Positions 1 to 8,029 of a stretch of DNA of 40,348 bases are shown here, one piece after another. The position numbers and the translations under genes are program-made. Location: the NCBI RefSeq assembly GCF_000308775.1, contig NZ_BAGJ01000051.1:1-40348 (forward strand), in the 5' to 3' direction. This DNA comes from Nocardia testacea NBRC 100365 (GTDB lineage: Bacteria; Actinomycetota; Actinomycetes; Mycobacteriales; Mycobacteriaceae). A model generated the notes under the pieces. It was given only the letters and a program-made list of their open reading frames with translations. It searched no databases and was not told the origin of the DNA. Position 1 is the stretch's first letter, and each line of letters starts with the position of its first letter.

Positions 1-2
1 TG

Positions 3-1688
3 AAATCGGTGCCCATCAGTCCGCAGGCCCGGGCGGCGCTCGGCCTGCCCGACGATGTGGTGAAACTTTCCCCGCCCGAATTGATCCGCGCCATTCTGCT
101 CGCCCCTGTGCAATTGCTCTGGAACGGTGGTATCGGCACCTATATCAAGGCCAGTTCGGAAACGAATGCCGACGCCGGTGACAAATCCAACGACGCGGTC
201 CGCGTGAATGCCGACCAGCTCCGGGTGAAGGTGATCGGCGAGGGCGGAAATCTCGGCGTGACGGCGTTGGGGCGGATCGAGTTCTGCCGTAATGGTGGGA
301 AGATGAATACCGACGCGTTGGATAATTCCGCGGGTGTGGATTGCTCCGATCACGAGGTGAACATCAAGGTTCTGCTCGACGGTGTGGTGTCGGCGGGTGA
401 GCTCGATATCGCGGATCGTAATCCGTTGCTCGCGGAAATGACCGACGAGGTCGCCGAACTGGTGTTGCGCGACAATATCTCGCAGAACTTCGTGATGGGT
501 ATATCCCGGGCGGAGTCGGCGCGGATGCTCAATGTGCACCGGCGTCTCATCGAAGAGCTCGAGACCGAGCGCGGACTCGACCGGCGGCTCGAGGCGCTTC
601 CTACCGACGCCGTACTCAAGCGCCGGTTGGAAGAGGGCACCGGGCTTGCCTCGCCCGAACTCGCGAATCTGCTCGCCCATGTGAAATTGGCGCTCAAGGC
701 GGACCTGCTGGCCGGCGATCTGCCCGACAGCGCGTTCTTCGCCGCCCGGCTGCCCGAGTACTTCCCGACACCGCTGCGGGAACGGTTCGGCGCGGCGATC
801 AAGAAGCATCGTCTGCGCCGGGAGATCGTCACCACCATGATCGCCAACGAGGTGGTGGACTACGGCGGGGTCACCTATACGTTCCGGCTGGGCGAGGAGA
901 TCGGCGCCACCGCGACCGATACCGTGCGCGCCTTCGCCGCGGTCACCGATATCTTCGGCCTGCACGATATCTGGCAGCGGATCCGGACCGCCGATACGAC
1001 GGTGGGCGTCCGCGACCAGCTCGAGCTGGAGACCAAACGGACTCTGGACCGGGCGTCGCGCTGGTTGCTCACCAACCGCCCGCAGCCCATCGCCGTCGGC
1101 GCCGAGATCAACCGGTATCGGGTGGGCGTGCGCGAACTCGCACCGAAGGTGCCGGGCTGGTTGCGTGGTCACCACGTCACCACCCTCACCGATCAGGCCG
1201 CCGATCTGGTCGCGCACGGGGCGCCGCTGGATCTGGCGACCGAGGTCTTCGGTCTGTTGCATCTGTTCCCGCTGCTCGACGTCATCGATATCGCCGATAT
1301 CACCGACCGCTCGGGCGAAGAGGTCGGTGCGCTGTACTACGCGCTGAACGAGCATCTCAAGATCGACTGGCTGCTGGAGGCCGTCAGCCATCTGGAACGT
1401 GGCGATCGCTGGCACGCGCTGGCCCGGCTCGCGCTGCGCGACGATATGTACAGTTCGCTGCGGTCGCTCACCCTCGACGTACTCTCCGGCGGCGACCCGG
1501 AGGAGAGCGCGGACGAGAAGATTGCATACTGGGAGTCCAAGAATCAGTCCCGGCTCGGCCGTGCTCGCGCGGCGCTGGCGGAACTGTTCGAGTCCGGAAC
1601 CCACGATCTCGCCACGCTGTCGGTTGCGGCGCGGCAGGTGCGCAGCATGGTGAGTGGGGTGGGCGCCCAATCGGAGGTACCACGGTGA
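3..1688 (+). CDS. gdh: NAD-specific glutamate dehydrogenase, large (about 180 kDa) class, C-terminal part
   Basis: Oxidative deamination of glutamate to 2-oxoglutarate with NAD, in the cytoplasm. The reading frame is open to the left edge, so this is the C-terminal 561 residues of a protein that in mycobacteria is about 1600 residues long. The GTG at position 9 is internal and not a start. The stretch from LLWNGGIGTYIKAS through GEGGNLGVTALGRIEFCRNGG to NTDALDNSAGVDCSDHEVN is the conserved Rossmann/C-terminal region of the GDH2 family. The catalytic lysine region lies outside the window. The stop codon overlaps the GTG of the following thioesterase gene (GTGA), the same neighbour as in the M. 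tuberculosis Rv2476c-Rv2475c pair, so the two are probably co-transcribed. Nothing suggests a broken gene. Confidence 0.95.
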   Translation, partial: KSVPISPQARAALGLPDDVVKLSPPELIRAILLAPVQLLWNGGIGTYIKASSETNADAGDKSNDAVRVNADQLRVKVIGEGGNLGVTALGRIEFCRNGGKMNTDALDNSAGVDCSDHEVNIKVLLDGVVSAGELDIADRNPLLAEMTDEVAELVLRDNISQNFVMGISRAESARMLNVHRRLIEELETERGLDRRLEALPTDAVLKRRLEEGTGLASPELANLLAHVKLALKADLLAGDLPDSAFFAARLPEYFPTPLRERFGAAIKKHRLRREIVTTMIANEVVDYGGVTYTFRLGEEIGATATDTVRAFAAVTDIFGLHDIWQRIRTADTTVGVRDQLELETKRTLDRASRWLLTNRPQPIAVGAEINRYRVGVRELAPKVPGWLRGHHVTTLTDQAADLVAHGAPLDLATEVFGLLHLFPLLDVIDIADITDRSGEEVGALYYALNEHLKIDWLLEAVSHLERGDRWHALARLALRDDMYSSLRSLTLDVLSGGDPEESADEKIAYWESKNQSRLGRARAALAELFESGTHDLATLSVAARQVRSMVSGVGAQSEVPR

Positions 1689-2164
1689 CGAACGCTGTTC
1701 CCCGCAACGGAGCGAGTCCGGATGTGGAGGTGCCCGCTGCGGCTTCGCCGCGGCGGTTCCACACCGCTGTGCACGTGCGCTGGTCCGATATGGACGTTTT
1801 CCAGCACGTCAACCACGCCCGGATGGTGACATTGCTGGAGGAGGCGCGTATCCCCTGGTTGTTCGAGGACGACCGGCCGACCGTCGGACTGCGCGACGGT
1901 TGTGTGCTCGCGGATCTGCACGTGCGGTATCGGGGGCAGCTGCGGCACGACGACACGCCGCTGGATATCGCCATGTGGATCGAACAGTTGCGGGCGGTCG
2001 ATTTCACCGTGGCCTATGAGGTCCGGGCGGCGGGTGCCGCGCCCGACTCGCCCGCCGCGGTCACCGCGACCACGCAGCTGGCGGCGTTCGATATCAAGAC
2101 CCAGCGGCTGCGCCGGCTCACCGGCCCCGAACGCGACTATCTCGCCCAGTGGCTTGCCGCATGA
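1685..2164 (+). CDS. Acyl-CoA thioesterase, hotdog (4HBT) fold
   Basis: A 159-residue single hotdog-domain protein. The segment HVRWSDMDVFQHVNHARMV (about residues 32-50) is the 4HBT signature, with the aspartate and the HVNH motif of YbgC/FadM-like thioesterases, which hydrolyse acyl-CoA esters. The substrate cannot be deduced. About 25 N-terminal residues precede the domain and look disordered. The start GTG overlaps the stop of the glutamate dehydrogenase gene by four bases, which points to translational coupling. In M. tuberculosis the gene following gdh (Rv2475c) is the same kind of protein, so the pairing is conserved, but its functional meaning is unknown. Confidence 0.88.
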   Translation: MTNAVPRNGASPDVEVPAAASPRRFHTAVHVRWSDMDVFQHVNHARMVTLLEEARIPWLFEDDRPTVGLRDGCVLADLHVRYRGQLRHDDTPLDIAMWIEQLRAVDFTVAYEVRAAGAAPDSPAAVTATTQLAAFDIKTQRLRRLTGPERDYLAQWLAA

Positions 2165-2289
2165 GCGAGTCGGGCCCGGAGGCGGTAGCGGAGCGTGACC
2201 ACGCAGGGCCCTCGCTCATGCCCTATGGGCACGGCATGAGCGAGTCGGGCCCGGAGGCGGTAGCGGAGCGTGACCACGCAGGGTCCTCG
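2161..2289 (+). repeat. 54-bp intergenic direct repeat with internal hairpin
   Basis: Two copies, 2161-2214 and 2236-2289, differ at one base (C at 2209, T at 2284) and start with ATGAGCGAGTCGGG. Between them a perfect 12-bp inverted repeat, CTCGCTCATGCC (2211-2222) and GGCATGAGCGAG (2234-2245), forms a hairpin with an 11-base loop, so the second arm is the start of copy two. The element fills the space between the thioesterase stop and the next gene. It looks like a dispersed intergenic repeat of this genome, but only these copies are in the window. Confidence 0.85.
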
Positions 2290-2303
2290 GTGCCGGGCCG
2301 ATC

Positions 2304-2981
2304 GTGACGACCGACCAGCGGGTCCTGACCGTCGCGGACCCGGCAGAACGCGAGAACCTGGCCACCTTCCTCACCCGGGCACAGCGATTGGATCCGGCGG
2401 TGGTGGTCCGGCTGCGGCGGCGCGGCCCGGGACTGGTGGCCGCCTGGGTCGCCACCGGTTTCGAGGCCCTGGCGACCCGGACGGTCGCCGCCGAACTGGC
2501 CGCCGATGATGCGACGGTGGGTGCGGACACCGTGCTGACCGGACTGGCCGCGCCGGGACCGATCGATCTGGGTTACTCCCTCGATTCGGCCTGGCGGGGC
2601 GCGCTGCCACCGGACAGCGGTTTCGGGCATATCGATGATCTGCCCGCCCGCACCCTGGTCGAGCTCGCCGAGCGCGGGGCCGACCTGGCGAAGGAACACG
2701 GCTCGGGGCACGGGCCGCCCGCGTCACTGCTCGATCAGACCGTGCTGACCGTCTCCGCGGCGCAGGTACGCGTACAGGTGCCGATGCGGGTGGTCTTCGC
2801 GCTCACCGCCATGGACTTCATCCCGCACGCCGGGGATCGGGCCGACTCCGGTCGGATTCCGCCGGATGAGCTCGTCCGGGTGCGCGCCAGTAACACCTGG
2901 CTGCGTTTGGACGCCCGCTACGGGTCGGTCGCCCGCCGGAGAACCGGCGGGCTGTCGCTGACCCCGGCGGCGGGAACCTGA
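2304..2981 (+). CDS. Conserved hypothetical protein, Rv2474c-like by position
   Basis: A 225-residue soluble protein without signal peptide or membrane segment. I recognise no catalytic motif. It is rich in Ala, Leu, Arg and Asp, with a predicted helical N-terminal half and a C-terminal part containing VLTVSAAQVRVQVPMRVVFALTAMDFIPHAG. It sits directly after gdh and the thioesterase, the place held by the conserved hypothetical Rv2474c in M. tuberculosis. The GTG start at 2304 has no good Shine-Dalgarno sequence and lies 14 bases after the second repeat copy, so the start is uncertain. The protein ends 34 bp before the convergent HNH gene. Codon use matches the host. Confidence 0.75.
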   Translation: MTTDQRVLTVADPAERENLATFLTRAQRLDPAVVVRLRRRGPGLVAAWVATGFEALATRTVAAELAADDATVGADTVLTGLAAPGPIDLGYSLDSAWRGALPPDSGFGHIDDLPARTLVELAERGADLAKEHGSGHGPPASLLDQTVLTVSAAQVRVQVPMRVVFALTAMDFIPHAGDRADSGRIPPDELVRVRASNTWLRLDARYGSVARRRTGGLSLTPAAGT

Positions 2982-3015
2982 GACCGCTGTGCCCGGCCGC
3001 GGTGCCGCCGTGGCG

Positions 3016-3744
3016 TCAGGCCGCGCCCTCGCCGAGGTATTGCAGCCAGACCGGGTCCAGTTCGTTGACCGTGGACAGCAGACGCCAATGCGGCCCCTTC
3101 GGGGATATCAAGGGTGCGCGCAGCGTCCAGCCCAGCTCGCTGAGCAGTTTGTCGGCCTTGCGATGGTTGCAGGGTGCGCAACTTGCCACACAGTTCTCCC
3201 AGCTGTGTTCGCCGCCGCGGCTGCGCGGGATGACGTGATCGATGGTTTCGGCCTTGCCGCCGCAATACCCGCAGCGGTAGCGGTCCCGCTGCATGAGTGC
3301 CGCCCGGGTCATCGGGACGCGGGCACGGTAGGGAACCCGGACATAGGTGCGTAACCGGATGACCGACGGGATGGCGACAGCGGCCCCGGCCGAATGCAGG
3401 ACGGGCCCGGTGGGGTCGTGGTGTACCGCGTCGGCCTTGTCGCAGACCAGCAGCACGATCGCCCGGCGAGCGGTGAGCGCGGTGAGCGGTTCGTAGGTGG
3501 CGTTGAGGAGCAGGACGCGGCGCTTCAGCCAGCTGATCGGCTGCGGCGCGGCGAGGTGTGGAGCGGAATCGCTCCCGGAGAGGTAATCGGAACGAGCGGC
3601 GGGATCGGCATTGTGCCGGTCGACCGCGTGATCGGACAGCAGTTGCAGCGGAGGAGCCCCCGACCCACGAGCGTGGACGTCGGCGGGCTTCAGTTGTCGG
3701 TGGCGTATCGCCTCCGGTGATCGGGCGCCGGTCCGTTGCTTCAT
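3016..3744 (-). CDS. HNH endonuclease family protein, Rv2469c-like
   Basis: A 242-residue protein with a C-terminal HNH nuclease domain. CGYCGG (zinc-binding CxxC), IDHVIPRSRGGEHSWENCV (the catalytic His and Asn) and CAPCNHRKADK (second CxxC) occur in the expected order at about residues 157-200. A segment before it, RVLLLNATYEPLTALTARRA, is typical of the widespread actinobacterial HNH proteins of this type. The first 65 residues are low-complexity, so the true start may be further downstream. The ATG used has GGGG six bases upstream. It is divergent from glbO, as in M. tuberculosis (Rv2469c and Rv2470). The role is unknown: these are chromosomal genes conserved across the order, not part of a visible restriction system. 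Confidence 0.88.
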   Translation of the reverse strand: MKQRTGARSPEAIRHRQLKPADVHARGSGAPPLQLLSDHAVDRHNADPAARSDYLSGSDSAPHLAAPQPISWLKRRVLLLNATYEPLTALTARRAIVLLVCDKADAVHHDPTGPVLHSAGAAVAIPSVIRLRTYVRVPYRARVPMTRAALMQRDRYRCGYCGGKAETIDHVIPRSRGGEHSWENCVASCAPCNHRKADKLLSELGWTLRAPLISPKGPHWRLLSTVNELDPVWLQYLGEGAA

Positions 3745-3998
3745 GTCGACCCCAAATTTCGCGTTTCAAGATCATGTGGTATCTCGGCGGAGACAGAACC
3801 CAGTTGACCATGGAAAGGCCCGCAGCGCACGGTTATTTTGCACAATGGCCGGTTAACTGTCGTTGAAGCGACCCCCGGCGGCCACCGAGCCGGAAAGGCC
3901 AGGTGCGAGCGGTCATGCCAGCCGGGAGTCCGGCGAATCTGCGAACCCGTGCCGGCGCGGGCACAATGGACGGCGCATCCGGCGAAACGAGAGGGTTC

Positions 3999-4430
3999 AT
4001 GACTTCGGGTAATGCGGCTTCGGGCACTCCTGCGGGCGAACAGGCCACGCGCTCCTTCTACGAGGCCGTCGGTGGCGAGGACACGTTCCACCGGCTGGTT
4101 GCGGTTTTCTATCGCGAGGTCGCCGCCGACGAAGTTCTGCGCCCCATGTACCCGGAAGAAGACCTGGGCCCGGCCGAACGGCGCCTGCGTATGTTCCTCG
4201 AGCAGTACTGGGGCGGCCCCCGCACGTACTCCGACGAACGTGGCCATCCGCGCCTGCGGATGCGGCATATGCCGTTCCAGATCGGGCCGGTGCAGCGGGA
4301 CGCCTGGTTGCGCTGTATGCGCATCGCGGTCGCCGAGATCGAACCGGAAACACTCGACGACGAGCATCGGCGCCGGCTGCTGGACTATCTGGAGATGGCG
4401 GCGAACTCGCTGGTCAACGCTGCTTGGTAA
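3999..4430 (+). CDS. glbO: Group II truncated haemoglobin (trHbO)
   Basis: Haem protein binding O2, proposed to aid oxygen handling or peroxide and NO chemistry near the respiratory chain. The 143-residue product is nearly identical to mycobacterial GlbO in the segments [17 protein letters not shown] and [13 protein letters not shown]. Key residues by alignment are Tyr38 (B10), Tyr51 (CD1), His90 (proximal F8, in RMRHMPF) and Trp103 (G8), each 15 higher than in M. tuberculosis. The ATG at 3999 is chosen because GAGAGG precedes it. Longer in-frame starts exist at 3903, but the family begins near SFYEAVGG. Divergent from the HNH gene and followed by a CtaJ-like cytochrome oxidase subunit gene, a link to aerobic respiration that may be meaningful. 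Confidence 0.95.
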   Translation: MTSGNAASGTPAGEQATRSFYEAVGGEDTFHRLVAVFYREVAADEVLRPMYPEEDLGPAERRLRMFLEQYWGGPRTYSDERGHPRLRMRHMPFQIGPVQRDAWLRCMRIAVAEIEPETLDDEHRRRLLDYLEMAANSLVNAAW

Positions 4431-4508
4431 GCAAAGCGGCCCCGCCCGGGCCGGTGACACGGCCTATCCCTCGGTGAACTACTACAGAGGATCGTCTACC
4501 TTTAGGGC

Positions 4509-4802
4509 GTGAGCATTCTCGAGACGGTGGCGATTTTCGCCGGTATCCCACTGGGGATCTACCTCATAATCGCTGGTTTGTCGTATCTCGGTAAGCCGCT
4601 GCCCGGTGAGAAGCCGGTCCATTTCGATATGAGCAAGAAGTGGACGGCCGCTCCGGTGCTGTGGAGTGCCACCGACGAAGTGACCGGTCCAGGTCACTCC
4701 TATGACGCCGGTGAGTCGTCGCACGGCTCGCATGTGGCGTTCGATGCCCTCGAGGCACCCAAGGAAGCGCTGATCGGAGGCCGGGCAAGTGGCAAGTACT
4801 AA
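4509..4802 (+). CDS. ctaJ: Small membrane protein, likely CtaJ-type subunit of aa3 cytochrome oxidase
   Basis: A 97-residue protein with one N-terminal transmembrane helix (about residues 5-28, containing IFAGIPLGIYLIIAGLSYLG) and a soluble tail. In mycobacteria a small single-helix protein encoded between glbO and pepN was found as an extra subunit (CtaJ) of the cytochrome bc1-aa3 supercomplex. The position and shape here fit that gene, so the name is an inference from synteny plus topology. The GTG start at 4509 lies 78 bp after glbO, and the gene overlaps the following DUF5130 gene by 14 bases, a sign of coupled translation. Confidence 0.65.
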   Translation: MSILETVAIFAGIPLGIYLIIAGLSYLGKPLPGEKPVHFDMSKKWTAAPVLWSATDEVTGPGHSYDAGESSHGSHVAFDALEAPKEALIGGRASGKY

Positions 4803-5253
4803 GTGGCCCGCGGTGGTCGAGTCCGAACTGCCGCGTGGATACGCGCTCACCAGCAGCGGTCGGGTCTCCGGTGTGCACGAGGCCGGTGATGTGTTCAAGG
4901 AGGCGCCGTTCGACAACAACGAGCGGCTGGCCATGGACAATGTGCTCACCGAGGCCACTCGGGCGACCAAGGTCCGGTTCAACGTTTTCATCGGCGATCT
5001 CGGCGTGGACCCCGCGGCCGCGGTGGACGCGCTGTTCCCCACCACTCCGGAGGCGGCGCGCTCGGTGCTCATCGCCGTCTCCCCGAACGACCACGCCGTG
5101 GAGGTCCGTTCCGGTCGGGATGTGGCCGAGCGCGCGAACGACCGGGTGTGCCAGCTCGGCGTCACCGCCGCGCTGAGTTCGCTGCGGCAGGGTGAACTGA
5201 TCGACGGACTGATCTCGGCCGTGCGTGTGATGGCCGCGGCCATCGGCCGCTGA
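4789..5253 (+). CDS. DUF5130 (TPM-like) family protein, Rv2468c-like
   Basis: A 154-residue soluble protein. The region FDNNERLAMDNVLTEATR followed by VRFNVFIGDLG and a C-terminal helix ending in MAAAIGR matches the actinobacterial DUF5130 family, which is distantly related to TPM-domain proteins. No signal peptide is visible. The GTG start lies inside the end of the ctaJ-like gene (14-base overlap). Known TPM domains in other organisms act in photosystem repair or as phosphatases, and association with the respiratory supercomplex is suggested only by neighbourhood. A strong palindromic terminator follows its stop codon. Confidence 0.75.
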   Translation: MASTKWPAVVESELPRGYALTSSGRVSGVHEAGDVFKEAPFDNNERLAMDNVLTEATRATKVRFNVFIGDLGVDPAAAVDALFPTTPEAARSVLIAVSPNDHAVEVRSGRDVAERANDRVCQLGVTAALSSLRQGELIDGLISAVRVMAAAIGR

Positions 5254-5297
5254 CACCGTCCCGGCCGAGGGCCGGGGTTCGCTCGCCGAAGACGACG

Positions 5298-5329
5298 ACG
5301 GCGCGTCCACCGATCGGTGGACGCGCCGT
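5298..5329. terminator. Perfect 32-bp palindrome, bidirectional terminator
   Basis: The two arms, ACGGCGCGTCCACCGA and its exact reverse complement, are adjacent without mismatch. The hairpin lies between the convergent DUF5130 gene (stop 5253) and pepN (stop 5343), the position expected for a shared bidirectional terminator. No long U-tract follows on either strand, as is common in high-GC actinobacteria. Confidence 0.85.
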
Positions 5330-5342
5330 TCGCTGTCCGGAG

Positions 5343-7910
5343 TCAGGAGATATCGAAGGCGCGGGCGCGCAGTGAACGTTCGACTCCCGCTTTGCCCTCG
5401 CTCACCAGTCGCCGCAGGGCCGGCGGGTGATCGGCGGCGAGGAATTCGTCGGCGCGGGCGACGGCTTCGTCGCTGATATCCCAGGCCGGGTACAGCCCGA
5501 CCACCACCGTCTGCGCGACCTCACTGGACCGGCGTTCCCAGACCGCCGGGATCTCGTCGAAGTACCGCGCCACGAACGGCGCCAGCAGGCCGTCCTGCCC
5601 GGCCGGCGCGAAGCCGCCGACAATGGATCGCGCGGTGATATTGGGGACCGAATCGTCGCCCATCACCTTCTCCCATGCCGATTCCTTCACCTGCGGCAGC
5701 GGGCGCGCGGTGGCCGCGGTGGCCGCGTGGCGCCGACCGGCCGCGGTTTCGTCGTTGCGCAGTTCGGCGTCGATGGCGGGGGTGTCGGGACCGTCGGCAT
5801 CGATTTCCCCGGCGGCGGCGAGAGCGGTGACCAGCCGCCAGCGCAGATCGGTGTCGACGGTCAGGCCGGGCAGGCCGACGGCCGCCGGATCGCCGTCGAG
5901 CAGTTCGCGCAGCACCTCGCTGTGCCAGGCGGCCAGTTTCGCGCCGGTGAGGGCGTTGACGAAGGCGAGCTGATGATCGGACCCGGGCGCTGCTTCCCGC
6001 GCCAGTTCCAGCAGCCGGTTCGCGTACTCCGGCCAGCCGGTGGCCTCGGCCCAAGCCGGGTCGGCGTAGCTGCGCAGGGTCGTGTTGGCCTGCATGAGCA
6101 GCCGCTGCACCACCCCGATCTCGGTTTCCGCGCCGATGCCGCGCTGGACCAGCGCGACGAAATCGCGGGCGCGGAACTCCGCCTGCCGGGTCATCTCCCA
6201 GGCCGCCGACCAGGCCAGGGTGCGGGGGAGGGGATCGGCGATATCGGCGATGCGGTTCACCAGCACATCGAGGGAATCGGGGTCCAGGCGGACCGAGCAG
6301 TAGGTGAGGTCGTCATCGTTGACCAGGACGAACTTCCCGCGTTCGGTACCGATCAGCTCGGCGACCTCGGTGCGTTCGGCGGCGTCGAGGTCCAGTTCCA
6401 CCCGCCGGGTGCGGACCAGTTTGCCGTCGCGGTCGTCGTAGACGCCGATGGCCAGCCGGTGCACACGGCGTTCCCCGGCACCGGGCGCCGCGCCCTCCTG
6501 GACCACCGCGAATGAGGTGAACCTGCCGTCCGCGTCGACCTCGAATTCGGGCCGCAGGATATTGAGACCGGTGGTCTTCAACCATTGGGCGCCCCAGGTG
6601 GACAGGTCGCGACCCGAGGATTTCTCCAGCGCCGCCAGCAGATCGTCGAAGGTGGCGTTGCCGTAGGCGTGGTCGGCGAAGTAGGCGCGCAGGCCGGCCA
6701 GGAACGGTTCCAACCCGACATAGGCCACGAGCTGTTTGAGCACGCTCGCGCCCTTGGCGTAGGTGATGCCGTCGAAGTTCACCTCCACCGCGGCCAGGTC
6801 GGGGATATCGGCGGCGATGGGGTGGGTCGAGGGCAGCTGATCCTGCCGGTACGCCCACGATTTCTCGACATTGGCGAAGGTGGTCCAAGCGCTGGTGTAC
6901 TCGGTGGCCTCGGCCTGGCACAGCACCGACGCGAAGGTCGCGAAGGATTCGTTGAGCCACAGGTCGTCCCACCACTTCATGGTGACCAGGTCGCCGAACC
7001 ACATATGCGCCATCTCGTGCAGCACGGTTTCCGCGCGCCGCTCGTAGGAGGCCCGGGTGACCTTCGACCGGAAGACATAGTCCTCGAGGAAGGTGACCGC
7101 CCCCGCGTTCTCCATGGCGCCGGCGTTGAACTCCGGCACGAACAGCTGATCGTATTTCCCGAACGCGTAGGGGACGCCGAAATTCTTGTGGTAGAAGCCG
7201 AATCCCTGTTTGGTCTCGGTGAACAGCCGGTCGGCGTCCATATGTTCGGCCAGCGAGGCCCGGCAGTAGATGCCCAGCGGGATATCGCCGTGGTCGTCGG
7301 TGTAGGTATCGGTCCATTCGGCGTAGGGACCGGCGATGAGCGCCACCAGGTAGGTGCTCATGAGCGGTGTGGTGGCGAACCGGTGTTTTCCGCCGTCCGA
7401 GGTACCCGCGCCGTTGGAGATGACCTTCCAGTCCGCGGGGGCGGTGACCTCGATATCGAAGGTGGCCTTGAGGTCGGGCTGGTCGAAGCAAGCGAACATC
7501 CGCTTGGCGTCGGCGGTCTCGAACTGGGAGTACAGGTAGACCGCGTCGTCGGCCGGATCGACGAACCGGTGCAGGCCCTCACCGGTGTGGGAGTACTCGC
7601 AGTCGGCCTCCACCACGAGTTCGTTGCGCTCGGCGAGGTCGGTGAGGGTGAGGCCGGTGGATTCGTCGTAGCCGGCGATATCGAGCGCGGTGCCGTTGAG
7701 CACCGCCGAACGCACTCCCCGGGCGACGATATCGACGAAGGTGGACGCACCGGGCTTCGCGGTGAAGGTGACGGTACTGCGGGACAGGAACGTTTGTTCG
7801 CCCGGTTTCCCCGCCCCGTCGGTCAGGTCGAGTTCGATGCGGTAGTTCTCGACCGAGATGACCTCGGCGCGTTCGATCGCCTGTTCGCGGGTGAGGTTCG
7901 GTGCGGACAT
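5343..7910 (-). CDS. pepN: Aminopeptidase N, M1 zinc metallopeptidase
   Basis: Removes N-terminal amino acids from peptides in the cytoplasm. The protein has 855 residues, the usual length for actinobacterial PepN. The exopeptidase motif GAMENAG is at residues 264-270, and the zinc site HEMAHMWFGDL has His298, Glu299 and His302, with Glu321 in LNESFAT as the third ligand. The C-terminal ERAP1-like helical domain is complete. The ATG at 7910 is chosen because AGGAG precedes it at proper distance; an upstream in-frame extension to 8006 would run into the divergent purC promoter region. It is divergent from purC and convergent with the DUF5130 gene. In M. tuberculosis the same gene is Rv2467. 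Confidence 0.96.
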   Translation of the reverse strand: MSAPNLTREQAIERAEVISVENYRIELDLTDGAGKPGEQTFLSRSTVTFTAKPGASTFVDIVARGVRSAVLNGTALDIAGYDESTGLTLTDLAERNELVVEADCEYSHTGEGLHRFVDPADDAVYLYSQFETADAKRMFACFDQPDLKATFDIEVTAPADWKVISNGAGTSDGGKHRFATTPLMSTYLVALIAGPYAEWTDTYTDDHGDIPLGIYCRASLAEHMDADRLFTETKQGFGFYHKNFGVPYAFGKYDQLFVPEFNAGAMENAGAVTFLEDYVFRSKVTRASYERRAETVLHEMAHMWFGDLVTMKWWDDLWLNESFATFASVLCQAEATEYTSAWTTFANVEKSWAYRQDQLPSTHPIAADIPDLAAVEVNFDGITYAKGASVLKQLVAYVGLEPFLAGLRAYFADHAYGNATFDDLLAALEKSSGRDLSTWGAQWLKTTGLNILRPEFEVDADGRFTSFAVVQEGAAPGAGERRVHRLAIGVYDDRDGKLVRTRRVELDLDAAERTEVAELIGTERGKFVLVNDDDLTYCSVRLDPDSLDVLVNRIADIADPLPRTLAWSAAWEMTRQAEFRARDFVALVQRGIGAETEIGVVQRLLMQANTTLRSYADPAWAEATGWPEYANRLLELAREAAPGSDHQLAFVNALTGAKLAAWHSEVLRELLDGDPAAVGLPGLTVDTDLRWRLVTALAAAGEIDADGPDTPAIDAELRNDETAAGRRHAATAATARPLPQVKESAWEKVMGDDSVPNITARSIVGGFAPAGQDGLLAPFVARYFDEIPAVWERRSSEVAQTVVVGLYPAWDISDEAVARADEFLAADHPPALRRLVSEGKAGVERSLRARAFDIS

Positions 7911-8029
7911 CGGGCTCCTTCGAGGACACGAGTGCAACGGGCACGGGCGCTGTCCACAATGCCACGCCGGTAAGGTTGCCCGCGCGGGAGTCGATCCCGC
8001 CGCCACTCGACCAGGATCGGAGCGACAAC

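Noticed and set aside
2918..3811. Long minus-strand open frame of 297 codons over the HNH gene
   Set aside because: It lies in another frame of the HNH gene, is dominated by Arg/Pro/Gly and has no recognisable domain; the HNH frame carries the motifs.
6585..7973. 462-codon open frame antisense to pepN
   Set aside because: High GC produces long antisense frames; its composition is unnatural and the opposite strand encodes a complete M1 peptidase.
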